Shown piece after piece: positions 23,923 to 32,110 of a DNA stretch of 64,000 bases; the stretch's first letter is position 1; every line of letters starts with the position of its first letter. Source of the DNA: CAIYZT01 sp052387855 (GTDB lineage: Bacteria > Pseudomonadota > Alphaproteobacteria > Rhodobacterales > Rhodobacteraceae); assembly GCA_052387855.1 (NCBI GenBank), contig JBQTIT010000053.1, positions 13,421 through 77,420 of the forward strand, given 5' to 3'. The notes beneath the pieces were generated by a model. The model was given only the letters and a program-made list of their open reading frames with translations, ran no database searches and was not told the origin of the DNA. A program made the translations under genes and the position numbers.

Positions 23923-24894
23923 ATGGCCCTTCCCACCTATGCCTCGCCGCTGGAGCGGATCTGGCACTATGCCTATCTTGTCATCTGCGGGGTGATCTTT
24001 TTCTTTCTGATCGCGCCGATCGTCGTGGTCATGCCGCTGTCCTTCAATGCCGAGCCCTATTTCACCTTTACCGAAAGGATGCTGTCGTTCGATCCGGCGG
24101 GCTATTCGCTGCGCTGGTACGACACGCTGCTGACGCTGGGCCATCCCGCGCCCGAGGGGCCGCGCGACAATGCCTGGTGGACGGCGGTCTGGGAACGGGC
24201 GACCTGGGTGCAGGCGGCGAAAAACTCGTTCTGGGTCGGGCTTTGGGCGACGATCCTGGCGACCGTTCTGGGCACCATCGCCGCGCTGGGCCTCAGCCGG
24301 CCGGAGATGCCCTATCGGCGGCTGATCATGGCAATCCTGATCTCGCCGATGATCGTGCCGATCATCATCATCGCGGTGGGCATGAGCTTTTTCTACGCGC
24401 AGTTCTGCATCGCGCCGGACACGGTGCTGGGCGCGATCCTCAGCCCCTTTCTGTCCAGCAAGGGGTGCCTGGTGAATTCGCACCTGGGGGTGATCGTTGC
24501 CCACGCGGTCCTGGGCATTCCCTTTGTCATCATCACGGTGACGGCGACGCTGTCGGGCTTTGACCAGAGCCTGATCCGCGCCGCCCATTCGCTGGGCGCC
24601 AGCCCGCGCACGACCTTTTTCAAGGTGGTGATGCCGCTGATCCTGCCCGGCATCATCTCGGGCGGGCTCTTTGCCTTTGTCACCTCTTTTGACGAGGTGG
24701 TGGCGGTGCTGTTCATCGCCGGCCCCGACCAGCAGACCATCCCGCGCCAGATGTTCAACGGCATCCGCGAGGCGATCAGCCCGGCGATCCTGGCGGTGGC
24801 CAGCATCCTGGTGGTGATCTCGGTGCTGCTGCTGGTCTCGGTCGAGATGCTGCGGCGCCGGTCGGAACGCATCCGCGGGGTCACGCCGCGCTGA
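23923..24894 (+). CDS. ABC transporter permease (PotC-like)
   Basis: A 323-residue permease with six predicted helices. The first is GVIFFFLIAPIVVVMPLSF, a typical PotC start, and the EAA loop is RAAHSLGASPRTTFFKVVMP. A moderate periplasmic loop follows helix 1. It forms the membrane channel with the preceding permease. AAGGAGG precedes the start by six bases. The ureohydrolase gene begins nine bases after its stop. Confidence 0.9.
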   Translation: MALPTYASPLERIWHYAYLVICGVIFFFLIAPIVVVMPLSFNAEPYFTFTERMLSFDPAGYSLRWYDTLLTLGHPAPEGPRDNAWWTAVWERATWVQAAKNSFWVGLWATILATVLGTIAALGLSRPEMPYRRLIMAILISPMIVPIIIIAVGMSFFYAQFCIAPDTVLGAILSPFLSSKGCLVNSHLGVIVAHAVLGIPFVIITVTATLSGFDQSLIRAAHSLGASPRTTFFKVVMPLILPGIISGGLFAFVTSFDEVVAVLFIAGPDQQTIPRQMFNGIREAISPAILAVASILVVISVLLLVSVEMLRRRSERIRGVTPR

Positions 24895-24903
24895 GGGGGA
24901 ACA

Positions 24904-25857
24904 ATGGCCAATTCCTATGACGGCGGGCGGCTGGACCTGCCCTTTGTCGGCATCGCGACCTTTGGCAAGCGGCCCCATGTCGCCGATTGGGGGGCGATTG
25001 ACGCCGACGTGGCGGTGCTTGGCGCGCCCTTTGACTTTGGCACCCAGTTCCGCGCCGGGGCCCGTTTCGGCCCGCGCGCGGTGCGCGAGGCCTCGACGCT
25101 CTTTTCCTTCGGCCATGCCGGGGCCTATGACCACGAGGACGACTGCACCTATCTGCCGCAGACGGTTCGCATCGTCGACATTGGCGATGCGGACATCATC
25201 CACACCGACACCGCGCGCAGCCATGCCAACATCCGCGCCGGGGTCGAGGCGATCCTGAAGGCGGGGGCGCTGCCGGTGGTGATCGGCGGCGATCATTCGG
25301 TGAACATCCCCTGCATCCAGGCCTTCGCCGGGCAGGGCGACATCCACGTCCTGCAAATCGACGCGCATCTCGATTTCGTCGATGTGCGCCACGGCGTGCG
25401 CGTCGGCCATGGCAGCCCGATGCGCCGGGCGGCCGAGCAGGACCATGTCACCGGCCTGACGCAGGTCGGCATTCGCAATGTCAGCTCCACCGCGCGCGAG
25501 GGCTATGAGGCGGCGCGCGCCATGGGGGCCGACATCCTGTCGGTCCGCCAGTTCCGGGCCCTGGGGCCGGCGGCGGTGGCGGCGCGCATCCCCAAGGGCG
25601 CGCGGGTCTATGTCACGCTCGACATCGACGGCTTCTGCCCCTCGATCGCGCCCGGCACCGGCACGCCCAGCCATGGCGGGTTCCTTTATTACGAGGTGCT
25701 GGAGCTGCTCAAGGCGGTGGCGCGGGCGCATGAGGTGGTGGGCATGGACCTGGTGGAGGTGGCGCCCGATTACGACCACGGGCAGGTTACATCCATCCTG
25801 GCGGCGCAGGTGCTGCTGAACTTCCTCGGCTTCATCTTTCACGCGCGCGGGCGTTGA
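24904..25857 (+). CDS. Ureohydrolase (agmatinase/guanidino-acid hydrolase family)
   Basis: A 317-residue binuclear manganese enzyme that releases urea from a guanidino substrate. Metal-binding motifs are complete: GGDHSVNIP (about 128-136), QIDAHLDFVD (about 152-161) and LDIDGFCPSIAPGTGTPS (about 239-256), with a final DLVEVAPDYD. These fit the agmatinase/guanidinobutyrase branch; the exact substrate cannot be read. The gene is nine bases downstream of the permease genes, so the imported solute is probably its substrate. Guanidinoacetate would give glycine, an input of the neighbouring bhc pathway; that link is inference. Confidence 0.85.
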   Translation: MANSYDGGRLDLPFVGIATFGKRPHVADWGAIDADVAVLGAPFDFGTQFRAGARFGPRAVREASTLFSFGHAGAYDHEDDCTYLPQTVRIVDIGDADIIHTDTARSHANIRAGVEAILKAGALPVVIGGDHSVNIPCIQAFAGQGDIHVLQIDAHLDFVDVRHGVRVGHGSPMRRAAEQDHVTGLTQVGIRNVSSTAREGYEAARAMGADILSVRQFRALGPAAVAARIPKGARVYVTLDIDGFCPSIAPGTGTPSHGGFLYYEVLELLKAVARAHEVVGMDLVEVAPDYDHGQVTSILAAQVLLNFLGFIFHARGR

Positions 25858-25867
25858 GGCCGCGCAA

Positions 25868-25916
25868 GGGCGGGGGGTTAACACCCCCGCCCCCCCGTGG
25901 GATATTTTTGCACGAG
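25868..25916 (+). repeat. Dispersed hairpin/GGATATTT repeat, copy 3
   Basis: A 9-bp stem GGGCGGGGG / CCCCCGCCC (25868-25876 with 25884-25892), then CCCCGTGGGATATTTTTGCACG. It lies between the convergent ureohydrolase and bhcR stops and probably acts as the terminator of the ABC operon. Confidence 0.7.
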
Positions 25917-25928
25917 AGATGAGGGCCT

Positions 25929-26744
25929 TCAGGGGCGGGTGCCGCCGATGGCCGCCGTCACCCGGTCGGCGGCGGCGCGGACCAGGGCGCCGATGCGCGC
26001 GGCATCCGTCAGGCCCATGCGAAAGGCCGGCCCCGAGACCGACAGGCCTGCTACCGGCTCGGCGAAGCCGTTGAAGATGGGCGCGGCGACGCAGCGCATG
26101 CCCTCGGCCCTTTCCTGATCGTCGATGGCAAAGCCGCGCGCGCGGGTGCGGGCCAGATCGAGGGCCAGGGCGTCGGCGCTGGTCAGCGAAAGACCGGTAA
26201 AGCTGGCCTGGCCGCGCCGGGCCAGCACGCCGGCGACCTTTTCCGGCGGATACCAGGCCAGAAGCGCCTTGCCGATGCCCGAGACATGCATCGGGCCCAG
26301 CGTGCCGGGCGGAAAGAAGGCGCGGATCGCCTCATGCGTTTCGACCTGGGCCAGGAACATGACCTGGTCCGACACCTCGACGCCGAGGTTGGCGGTCTCG
26401 CCGGTCTCGCGCATCAGCGCATCCATCACGCCCCGGGCGCGCTCCACCACCTTGGTGCGGCGCAGAAAGGCCGAGCCGATGCGAAAGGCGCCGCCGCCGA
26501 TGTGCCAGATCTGGCCGGGTTCCTCGATCTCGACCATGCCGCGGGTCTGAAGGGTGACAAGGGCGCGGAACACGGTGGCCACCGCCTGACCCGAACGGTC
26601 GGCCAGTTCCGACAGCGTCAGGCCGGGGGTGGCGGCGAGCAGTTCCAGCAGGCCCAGCGCGCGGTCCAGCGCCTGCACCGTGTTCTGTTCGGTCTTGTCG
26701 TGAAAGGCCTTTGGCCTGCCGCGTGCCCGAGATTCCTGCGCCAT
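25929..26744 (-). CDS. bhcR: IclR-family regulator of the beta-hydroxyaspartate cycle
   Basis: About 271 residues. An N-terminal winged helix-turn-helix (LSELADRSGQAVATVFRALV, about 42-61) is followed by an IclR effector domain with FFPPGTLGPMHVSGIGKALL and the C-terminal GLSVSGPAFRMG. In Paracoccus denitrificans an IclR regulator named BhcR, reported to respond to glyoxylate, sits divergent to bhcA; this gene has the same position. I placed the start at 26744 (MAQESRARGRPKAF) with AGGGGA upstream; 26759 is an alternative. Palindromes in the 149-base divergent interval are probable binding sites. Confidence 0.85.
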   Translation of the reverse strand: MAQESRARGRPKAFHDKTEQNTVQALDRALGLLELLAATPGLTLSELADRSGQAVATVFRALVTLQTRGMVEIEEPGQIWHIGGGAFRIGSAFLRRTKVVERARGVMDALMRETGETANLGVEVSDQVMFLAQVETHEAIRAFFPPGTLGPMHVSGIGKALLAWYPPEKVAGVLARRGQASFTGLSLTSADALALDLARTRARGFAIDDQERAEGMRCVAAPIFNGFAEPVAGLSVSGPAFRMGLTDAARIGALVRAAADRVTAAIGGTRP

Positions 26745-26804
26745 TCTGTCCCCTGACATGCCGATGAAAAAGCCCTTTGCCTTGATCTTGTTTGACTTTA
26801 TCAC

Positions 26805-26841
26805 GTTTTTCACCAGATGAAAAACAATTTCGAAAAAATTG
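26805..26841. promoter_or_regulatory. Two adjacent palindromes between bhcR and bhcA (probable BhcR operator)
   Basis: The first is a perfect 8-base inverted repeat, GTTTTTCA (26805-26812) / TGAAAAAC (26818-26825), with a five-base spacer. Sharing base 26825 is a second repeat, CAATTT (26825-26830) / AAATTG (26836-26841), also with a five-base spacer and centred on TTTCGAAA. IclR proteins bind short AT-rich palindromes. The right arm of the second overlaps the -35 box of the bhcA promoter. Confidence 0.65.
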
Positions 26842-26867
26842 CGGACGCGGCGACACCGGCCTAGGAT
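26839..26867 (+). promoter_or_regulatory. Sigma-70-type promoter for bhcABCD
   Basis: TTGCGG (26839-26844) and TAGGAT (26862-26867) with a 17-base spacer, giving a start about 20 bases before the bhcA ATG. AAGGAGG (26882-26888) is the ribosome site. The -35 box abuts the palindromes just upstream. Confidence 0.6.
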
Positions 26868-26893
26868 CGGTCGCGAAGGTCAAGGAGGCCACG

Positions 26894-28084
26894 ATGTCCG
26901 CACAGAATCCCGTCTTCATTCCCGGCCCGACCAACATGCCGGAAGAGATCCGCAAGGCCTGTTTCATCCCGACGCTGGACCACCGCTCGCCGGCCTTTGC
27001 CAGGATCTTCCGGCCCGCCGTGGCCGGGGTTCGCCGGGTGCTGAAGATGGCCGAGGGCGAGGTCTTTATCCTGCCCACCACCGGCACCGGCGGTTGGGAG
27101 GCGGCCATCAGCAACACGCTGTCGCCGGGCGACACGGTTCTGGCGGCGCGGTTCGGGATGTTCTCGCACCGCTGGATCGACATGTGCCAGCGCCATCGGC
27201 TGAATGTCGAGATCATCGAGGCGCCCTGGGGGCAGGGCGCGCCGCTGGCGCAGATCGAAAAGGCGCTGAAGGCGGACCGCGAGCATCAGATCAAGGCGGT
27301 GCTGGCGACGCACAACGAAACGGCCACGGGTGTCGTGTCGGACATCGGGGGCATTCGCGCGGCGATGGACCGGGCGGGGCATCCGGCGATGCTGTTCGTC
27401 GATGGCGTCTCCTCGATCGGCTCGATGCCGTTCGACATGGCCGGCTGGGGCGTCGACATCGCCGTTGCCGGCAGCCAGAAGGGATTCATGCTGCCGGCCG
27501 GTCTGGCGATCCTGGGGGTTTCGCCAAAGGCGCTGGCCGCGATGCAGAGCGCGCGCCTGCCGCGCACCTTTTTCGACTTTGCCGACCAGATCCGCACCAA
27601 TGCCGGCGGCGGCTATCCCTATACGCCGCCCGTGGGTCTGATCAACGGGCTCGCCGCCGCCATCCAGATGCTTGAGGATGAGGGGCTGGACCAGGTCTAT
27701 GCCCGTCACCACCGCATCGCGGGGGGCATCCGGGCGGCCATCGCGGCCTGGGGGCTGCGGCCCTGCGCGGCCTCGCCCGAGCTTTATTCCGATACGGTCA
27801 CGTCGGTCCTGGTGCCCGAGGGATGCAACGGCACCGATCTGGTGCAGCTTGCCGCCAGCAGATACGGCGTCGCCTTTGGCGTCGGGCTGGGCGAGGTGGC
27901 GGGCAAGGTGTTCCGCATCGGCCATGTCGGCATGCTGACCGATGTGCTGGCCCTGGCCGGCATTGCCACCGCCGAGATGTGCATGGCCGATCTCGGCTGG
28001 CCGGTGCGGCTTGGCTCTGGCGTCGCGGCGGCGCAGGAGCATTACCGCACGACCGCCGCCCTTTCGACCCCCAAAGCCGCGTGA
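26894..28084 (+). CDS. bhcA: Aspartate-glyoxylate aminotransferase
   Basis: First named enzyme of the beta-hydroxyaspartate cycle: transfers the amino group of aspartate to glyoxylate, giving glycine and oxaloacetate. It has 396 residues, class V PLP fold. Motifs are NPVFIPGPTNMPEEIRKA at the N-terminus, the PLP loop TTGTGGWEAAISNTL, the Asp in FVDGVSSIGSMPFDM and the Schiff-base Lys in AGSQKGFMLPAGLA (about 197). Identification rests on the four-gene order with bhcB, bhcC and bhcD and a divergent IclR gene, since isolated members look like serine-glyoxylate aminotransferases. The ATG at 26894 has a strong ribosome site. Confidence 0.92.
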   Translation: MSAQNPVFIPGPTNMPEEIRKACFIPTLDHRSPAFARIFRPAVAGVRRVLKMAEGEVFILPTTGTGGWEAAISNTLSPGDTVLAARFGMFSHRWIDMCQRHRLNVEIIEAPWGQGAPLAQIEKALKADREHQIKAVLATHNETATGVVSDIGGIRAAMDRAGHPAMLFVDGVSSIGSMPFDMAGWGVDIAVAGSQKGFMLPAGLAILGVSPKALAAMQSARLPRTFFDFADQIRTNAGGGYPYTPPVGLINGLAAAIQMLEDEGLDQVYARHHRIAGGIRAAIAAWGLRPCAASPELYSDTVTSVLVPEGCNGTDLVQLAASRYGVAFGVGLGEVAGKVFRIGHVGMLTDVLALAGIATAEMCMADLGWPVRLGSGVAAAQEHYRTTAALSTPKAA

Positions 28085-28091
28085 TGCCGTC

Positions 28092-29039
28092 ATGTACATT
28101 CCCACCTATGCCGATGTCGAAGCCGCCCATGCGCGCATCGCGCCCTACATTCACCGCACGCCGGTTCTGACCTCGAGCTACCTGAACGGGCTGACCGGGG
28201 CGGAGCTGCATTTCAAGTGCGAGAACTTTCAGAAGGCGGCGGCGTTCAAGGCGCGGGGGGCCTCGAACGCGGTCTTCGGGCTGACCGAGGCGCAGGCGGC
28301 CAAGGGGGTCGCGACCCATTCCAGCGGCAATCACGGGCTGTCGCTGGCCTATGCCGCCGGGCGCCGGGGCATTCCCTGCACCGTCGTCATGCCGCGCACC
28401 GCGCCGCAGGCCAAGAAGGACGCGGTTCGGGGGTACGGCGGGCGTGTGGTGGAATGCGAGCCCTCGACATCGAGCCGCGAGGCGGTCTTTGCCGAGGTCG
28501 TGGCCGAGACCGGGGCGGAATTCGTGCATCCCTACAACGATCCGCGCGTGATCGCGGGGCAGGGCACCTGCTCGCGCGAGCTGATCGAGCAGGTGCCGGG
28601 GCTGGATGCGGTGATCGCGCCGATCGGCGGCGGCGGCATGATCTCGGGCACCTGCCTGACGCTCTCGACCATCGCGCCGGGGGTCAAGGTCTATGCGGCC
28701 GAACCGAAACAGGCCGATGACGCGGCGCGCAGCTTTCGCGCCGGCCACATCATCGCCGACGACGCGCCCGAGACGGTGGCCGACGGGCTGAAGGTGCCGC
28801 TGAAGGAGCTGACCTGGCATTTCGTCCAAAAGCACGTCACCGACATCCTGACGGTCGAGGAGGACGAGATCGTCGAGGCGATGAAGATGATCTGGAAGCG
28901 GATGAAGATCGTCATGGAGCCATCGAGCGCCGTGCCGCTGGCCGCGATCCTGCGAAACCCAAAGACCTTTGCCGGCAAGCGCGTGGGGGTCATCATCACC
29001 GGCGGCAACGTCGATCTGGACAAACTGCCCTGGATGTAG
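28092..29039 (+). CDS. bhcB: Beta-hydroxyaspartate dehydratase
   Basis: Removes water from (2R,3S)-beta-hydroxyaspartate to give iminosuccinate, using PLP. It is a 315-residue fold-type II enzyme related to threonine/serine dehydratases. The Schiff-base Lys is in ENFQKAAAFKARGASNA (Lys about 53). SSGNHGLSLAYAA binds the substrate carboxylate, and the glycine loop PIGGGGMISGT holds the cofactor phosphate. It starts seven bases after bhcA and ends 14 before bhcC, all in one operon. Out of context it would be called serine racemase-like or threonine ammonia-lyase. Confidence 0.92.
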   Translation: MYIPTYADVEAAHARIAPYIHRTPVLTSSYLNGLTGAELHFKCENFQKAAAFKARGASNAVFGLTEAQAAKGVATHSSGNHGLSLAYAAGRRGIPCTVVMPRTAPQAKKDAVRGYGGRVVECEPSTSSREAVFAEVVAETGAEFVHPYNDPRVIAGQGTCSRELIEQVPGLDAVIAPIGGGGMISGTCLTLSTIAPGVKVYAAEPKQADDAARSFRAGHIIADDAPETVADGLKVPLKELTWHFVQKHVTDILTVEEDEIVEAMKMIWKRMKIVMEPSSAVPLAAILRNPKTFAGKRVGVIITGGNVDLDKLPWM

Positions 29040-29053
29040 GGCCGGAGGAAAAC

Positions 29054-30217
29054 ATGAACAAGGTGACGTCTTTCGAAGGATTTGAGGTCGGCTACGACAT
29101 CCCGGCCAAGCCCGGCATGCGCGAGGCCGACATCCAGACCCCCTGCCTGGTGCTGGATCTGGACGCGCTGGAGCGCAATGTGAGGAAGATGGGCGACATC
29201 GCCCGGCAGATGGGGGTGCGCCACCGAATCCATGGCAAGATGCACAAGTCGGTCGACGTGGCGCTGTTGCAAGAGCGTCTGGGCGGCTCTTGCGGCGTGT
29301 GCTGCCAGAAGGTCAGCGAGGCCGAGGTTTTCGTGCGCGGCGGCATCAGGGATGTGCTGGTGTCAAACCAGGTGCGCGATCCGGCCAAGATCGACCGGCT
29401 GGCGCGGCTGCCCAAGCTGGGCGCGCGCACCATCGTCTGTGTCGATGATCTGGCCAATGTCGCCGACCTCGCGGCGGCGGCGCAGAGGCACGGCACCACC
29501 ATCGAATGCCTGGTCGAGATCGACTGCGGCGCGGGGCGCTGCGGGGTCAAGACCACGCCCGAGGTCGTGGCCATCGCCCAGGCCATCGCGGCGGCGCCGG
29601 GGCTGAAATTCGCCGGCATCCAGGCCTATCAGGGCGCGATGCAGCACATGGACCACTACGAGGACCGCAAGGCCAAGATCGACATCGCCGTGGCGCAGGT
29701 CGCCGATGCGGTGGCCGGGCTGAAGGCGGTGGGGCTGGCTTGCGACATCGTCGGCGGGGCGGGCACGGGCAGCTATTATTTCGAAGGCACTTCGGGCGTC
29801 TACAACGAGCTGCAATGCGGTTCCTACGCCTTCATGGATGCCGATTACGGGCGCATCCTGGACAAGGACGGGCGCCGGATCGACCAGGGCGAATGGGAGA
29901 ACGCGCTGTTCATCCTGACCTCGGTCATGAGCCATGCCAAGGCGGACAAGGCGATCGTCGATGCCGGGCTCAAGGCGCAGTCGGTGGATTCGGGCCTGCC
30001 GGTGGTCTTTGGCCGCAGCGATGTGAAATACGTCAAGTGCAGCGACGAGCATGGCGTTGTCGAGGACCCGAATGGCGTCTTGAAGGTCAACGACAAGCTG
30101 CGCCTGGTGCCCGGCCACTGCGATCCGACCTGCAATGTGCACGACTGGTATGTCGGCCTGCGCGGCGGGGTGGTCGAGGTGGTCTGGCCGGTCTCGGCGC
30201 GCGGCAAGGCCTATTGA
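29054..30217 (+). CDS. bhcC: Beta-hydroxyaspartate aldolase
   Basis: Joins glycine and glyoxylate to form (2R,3S)-beta-hydroxyaspartate, the carbon-carbon bond-forming step of the cycle. It has 387 residues, fold-type III (alanine racemase-like barrel) of the D-threonine aldolase/DSD1 group. The PLP lysine is in HGKMHKSVDVALLQ (about 62-67). CGAGRCGVKT and GGAGTGSYYFEGT bind cofactor. A C-terminal metal site is suggested by VPGHCDPTCN. AGGAAA-type ribosome site (GGAGGAAAAC) precedes the start. A repeat hairpin separates it from bhcD. Confidence 0.92.
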   Translation: MNKVTSFEGFEVGYDIPAKPGMREADIQTPCLVLDLDALERNVRKMGDIARQMGVRHRIHGKMHKSVDVALLQERLGGSCGVCCQKVSEAEVFVRGGIRDVLVSNQVRDPAKIDRLARLPKLGARTIVCVDDLANVADLAAAAQRHGTTIECLVEIDCGAGRCGVKTTPEVVAIAQAIAAAPGLKFAGIQAYQGAMQHMDHYEDRKAKIDIAVAQVADAVAGLKAVGLACDIVGGAGTGSYYFEGTSGVYNELQCGSYAFMDADYGRILDKDGRRIDQGEWENALFILTSVMSHAKADKAIVDAGLKAQSVDSGLPVVFGRSDVKYVKCSDEHGVVEDPNGVLKVNDKLRLVPGHCDPTCNVHDWYVGLRGGVVEVVWPVSARGKAY

Positions 30218-30228
30218 TCCTGCCGGCC

Positions 30229-30285
30229 GGGCCTCCGGGGGCTTGCCCCCGGAGGCCCAGGATATTTGGACGAAGAAGAAGGAGC
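30229..30285 (+). repeat. Dispersed hairpin/GGATATTT repeat, copy 4
   Basis: A 14-bp perfect stem GGGCCTCCGGGGGC / GCCCCCGGAGGCCC with only TT between the arms (30229-30258), then AGGATATTTGGACGAAGAAG. It lies inside the bhc operon between bhcC and bhcD, and its tail supplies the bhcD ribosome site (AAGAAGGAG). Confidence 0.75.
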
Positions 30286-30293
30286 ATGGCCCC

Positions 30294-31253
30294 GTGTTGA
30301 TCGTTCCCGAGGCATTGATTGCCGCTCTGGTGACGCCTGCGGATGCGCTTCAGGCGGTCGAGGCCTGTTTTGCCGGCATGGCGCGCGGGCAGGCTTATAA
30401 CTTTCCCGTGGTGCGCGAGGCCCTGGGCGAGGGGCGGCAATACGGGTTCAAGTCCGGGCTGGACCGGGCAGGGGGGCAGCTTGGCGTCAAGGCGGGGGGC
30501 TATTTCCCGGGCAATGCCGGCAAGGGGCTGATCAACCACCAGTCCTCGGTCTTTCTGTTCGACCCGGACACCGGGCGGCCGCTGGCCATGGTGGGGGGCA
30601 ACCTCTTGACCGCGCTGCGCACGGCGGCGGCCTCGGCCCTGTCGATCGCCAGGCTGGCGCGGCAAGAGGCGCGGGTGCTGGGCATCGTCGGGGCCGGCCA
30701 TCAGGCCGGTTTTCAGTTGCGCGCGGCGGCGCGGGTGCGCCGGTTCGAGCGGGTGATCGCCTGGAACCTGCATCCCGACATGCTGCCCTCTCTGGGCGCC
30801 GTGGCGGCGGAGTTGGGCCTGCCGTTCGAGTCGGTGCCGCTGGAGCGGATGGTCGAGGCGGATGTGATCATCACCATCACCTCATCGCCTGCCGCCTCGC
30901 TGATGTCGCGCCATGTCGGACCCGGCACGCATCTGGCCTGCATGGGCACCGACACGGTGGGCAAGCAGGAAGTTGAGCCGGCGCTGGTGGCCCGCGCCAG
31001 CCTGTTCACGGACGAGGTGGCGCAGTCGGTGAGCATCGGCGAGGCGCAGCATGCCGCAGCGGCGGGCCTTGTTTCGGCCGCCGACATCACCCCCATCGGC
31101 GATGTGATCATCGGCCGCCATCCCGGGCGGCGCAGCGCGGACGAGGTCACGCTGTTTGACGGCACCGGCGTGGGCTTGCAGGATCTGGCCGTCGCCGCCG
31201 TGGCCGTGACGCGCGCGCGCGAGCGGCACATGGGCATCGAGGTGATGGTCTGA
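30294..31253 (+). CDS. bhcD: Iminosuccinate reductase
   Basis: Reduces iminosuccinate to L-aspartate with NAD(P)H, closing the beta-hydroxyaspartate cycle. It is a 319-residue member of the ornithine cyclodeaminase/mu-crystallin family. The Rossmann motif is VLGIVGAGHQAGFQL (about 126-140). Substrate-side residues lie in FKSGLDRAGGQLGVKAGGYFPGN, and DGTGVGLQDLAVA is the family C-terminal motif. The start is GTG at 30294, nine bases after AAGAAGGAG; no in-frame ATG nearby fits. It is the last gene of the operon. Confidence 0.9.
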   Translation: MLIVPEALIAALVTPADALQAVEACFAGMARGQAYNFPVVREALGEGRQYGFKSGLDRAGGQLGVKAGGYFPGNAGKGLINHQSSVFLFDPDTGRPLAMVGGNLLTALRTAAASALSIARLARQEARVLGIVGAGHQAGFQLRAAARVRRFERVIAWNLHPDMLPSLGAVAAELGLPFESVPLERMVEADVIITITSSPAASLMSRHVGPGTHLACMGTDTVGKQEVEPALVARASLFTDEVAQSVSIGEAQHAAAAGLVSAADITPIGDVIIGRHPGRRSADEVTLFDGTGVGLQDLAVAAVAVTRARERHMGIEVMV

Positions 31254-31272
31254 GGCGGCCCTGCCGGCCCGA

Positions 31273-32019
31273 TCAGGGCGTGATCAGGACCGGCGACAGG
31301 GCTTCGGTCTCGGGCAGGCGGACGGCGGCGAAGGGGGCAAAGCCGCCCTCGGCCATTGCCCGGCTTTCGGTGAATTCAAAGGAGGTGGCGAACCGTTCGA
31401 GCCCCCAGGTTGCGATGTCGGCATCGACGAAGGTCCGGACGATCTCGTCGTAATTGTCCTTGAGCGCGGTGTTCTTCGGATCCAGCCCCGTGACCATCAC
31501 CAGACCGGTCGGCTTGCAGTCCAGGATGGTCAGGGTCAGCTCCGGCCGCCAGGTCTGAAGGATCGGGATCAGTTTCCAGACATCGCCCGTCCAGGGCCCG
31601 GCCGGCAGGTTGTTCAGATCGCGCGTGGTCATCTTGACCGAAAAGGGGCAGCAATCGTGCAGAGCGATCACCCCCTCGGGGCGGGAGTTTGCCTCGGTGT
31701 TGATGAAATCGCGCAGCAGGAATTCGAAAAGATGCATGCCGTCCAGAAAGCTGAACGACAGCTTGATGCCAAGCTTGTCCAGCACGCCCGAGGCAAAGAA
31801 CTCGTCCGAGGTGGTCTGAAAGACGTGCAGCGCCGGCTTTTTGCCGATGATGTTGGTTTCGGCCAGAAAATAGGGATCGACTGCGATGGTCTTTGACCGG
31901 ACGCCGGCAAAGGTGCGGCCCGTGCGGCAGCCGACCTCAAGATACCAGTCGAAAAGGGTGCTCGCGTGCAGTTGGTCAAGAAAGCGGGAATATCGTTGGC
32001 CCTGCGCGTGTTTGAACAT
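31273..32019 (-). CDS. Class I SAM-dependent methyltransferase-like protein
   Basis: 248 residues. YLEVGCRTGRTFAGV (about 26-40) is the SAM-binding motif I, followed by KTIAVDPYF (acidic loop). SFSFLDGMHLFEFLLRDF and GVIALHDCCPF match the Methyltransf_24 layout in which an Asp-Gly-x-His loop lies near the active site. The substrate is unknown. It is convergent with bhcD (19 bases apart) and has no obvious operon partner. The AEC gene lies about 90 bases upstream on the same strand. Confidence 0.65.
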   Translation of the reverse strand: MFKHAQGQRYSRFLDQLHASTLFDWYLEVGCRTGRTFAGVRSKTIAVDPYFLAETNIIGKKPALHVFQTTSDEFFASGVLDKLGIKLSFSFLDGMHLFEFLLRDFINTEANSRPEGVIALHDCCPFSVKMTTRDLNNLPAGPWTGDVWKLIPILQTWRPELTLTILDCKPTGLVMVTGLDPKNTALKDNYDEIVRTFVDADIATWGLERFATSFEFTESRAMAEGGFAPFAAVRLPETEALSPVLITP

Positions 32020-32110
32020 GAATACCGGTTTCCTCGTTACGCACTGGCAGTGCCTGTCTGGGACCCTTGGTGCCAGCCCGTCTCCGGCCTGTCAACCGCC
32101 CGGGGCGCGC

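Noticed and set aside
23782..25884. A 700-codon open frame on the minus strand opposite the ABC permease and ureohydrolase genes
   Set aside because: It is rich in Arg, His, Asp and Gln with no domain, and lies antisense to three genes with clear motifs. Long antisense frames are expected in DNA with very high third-position GC.
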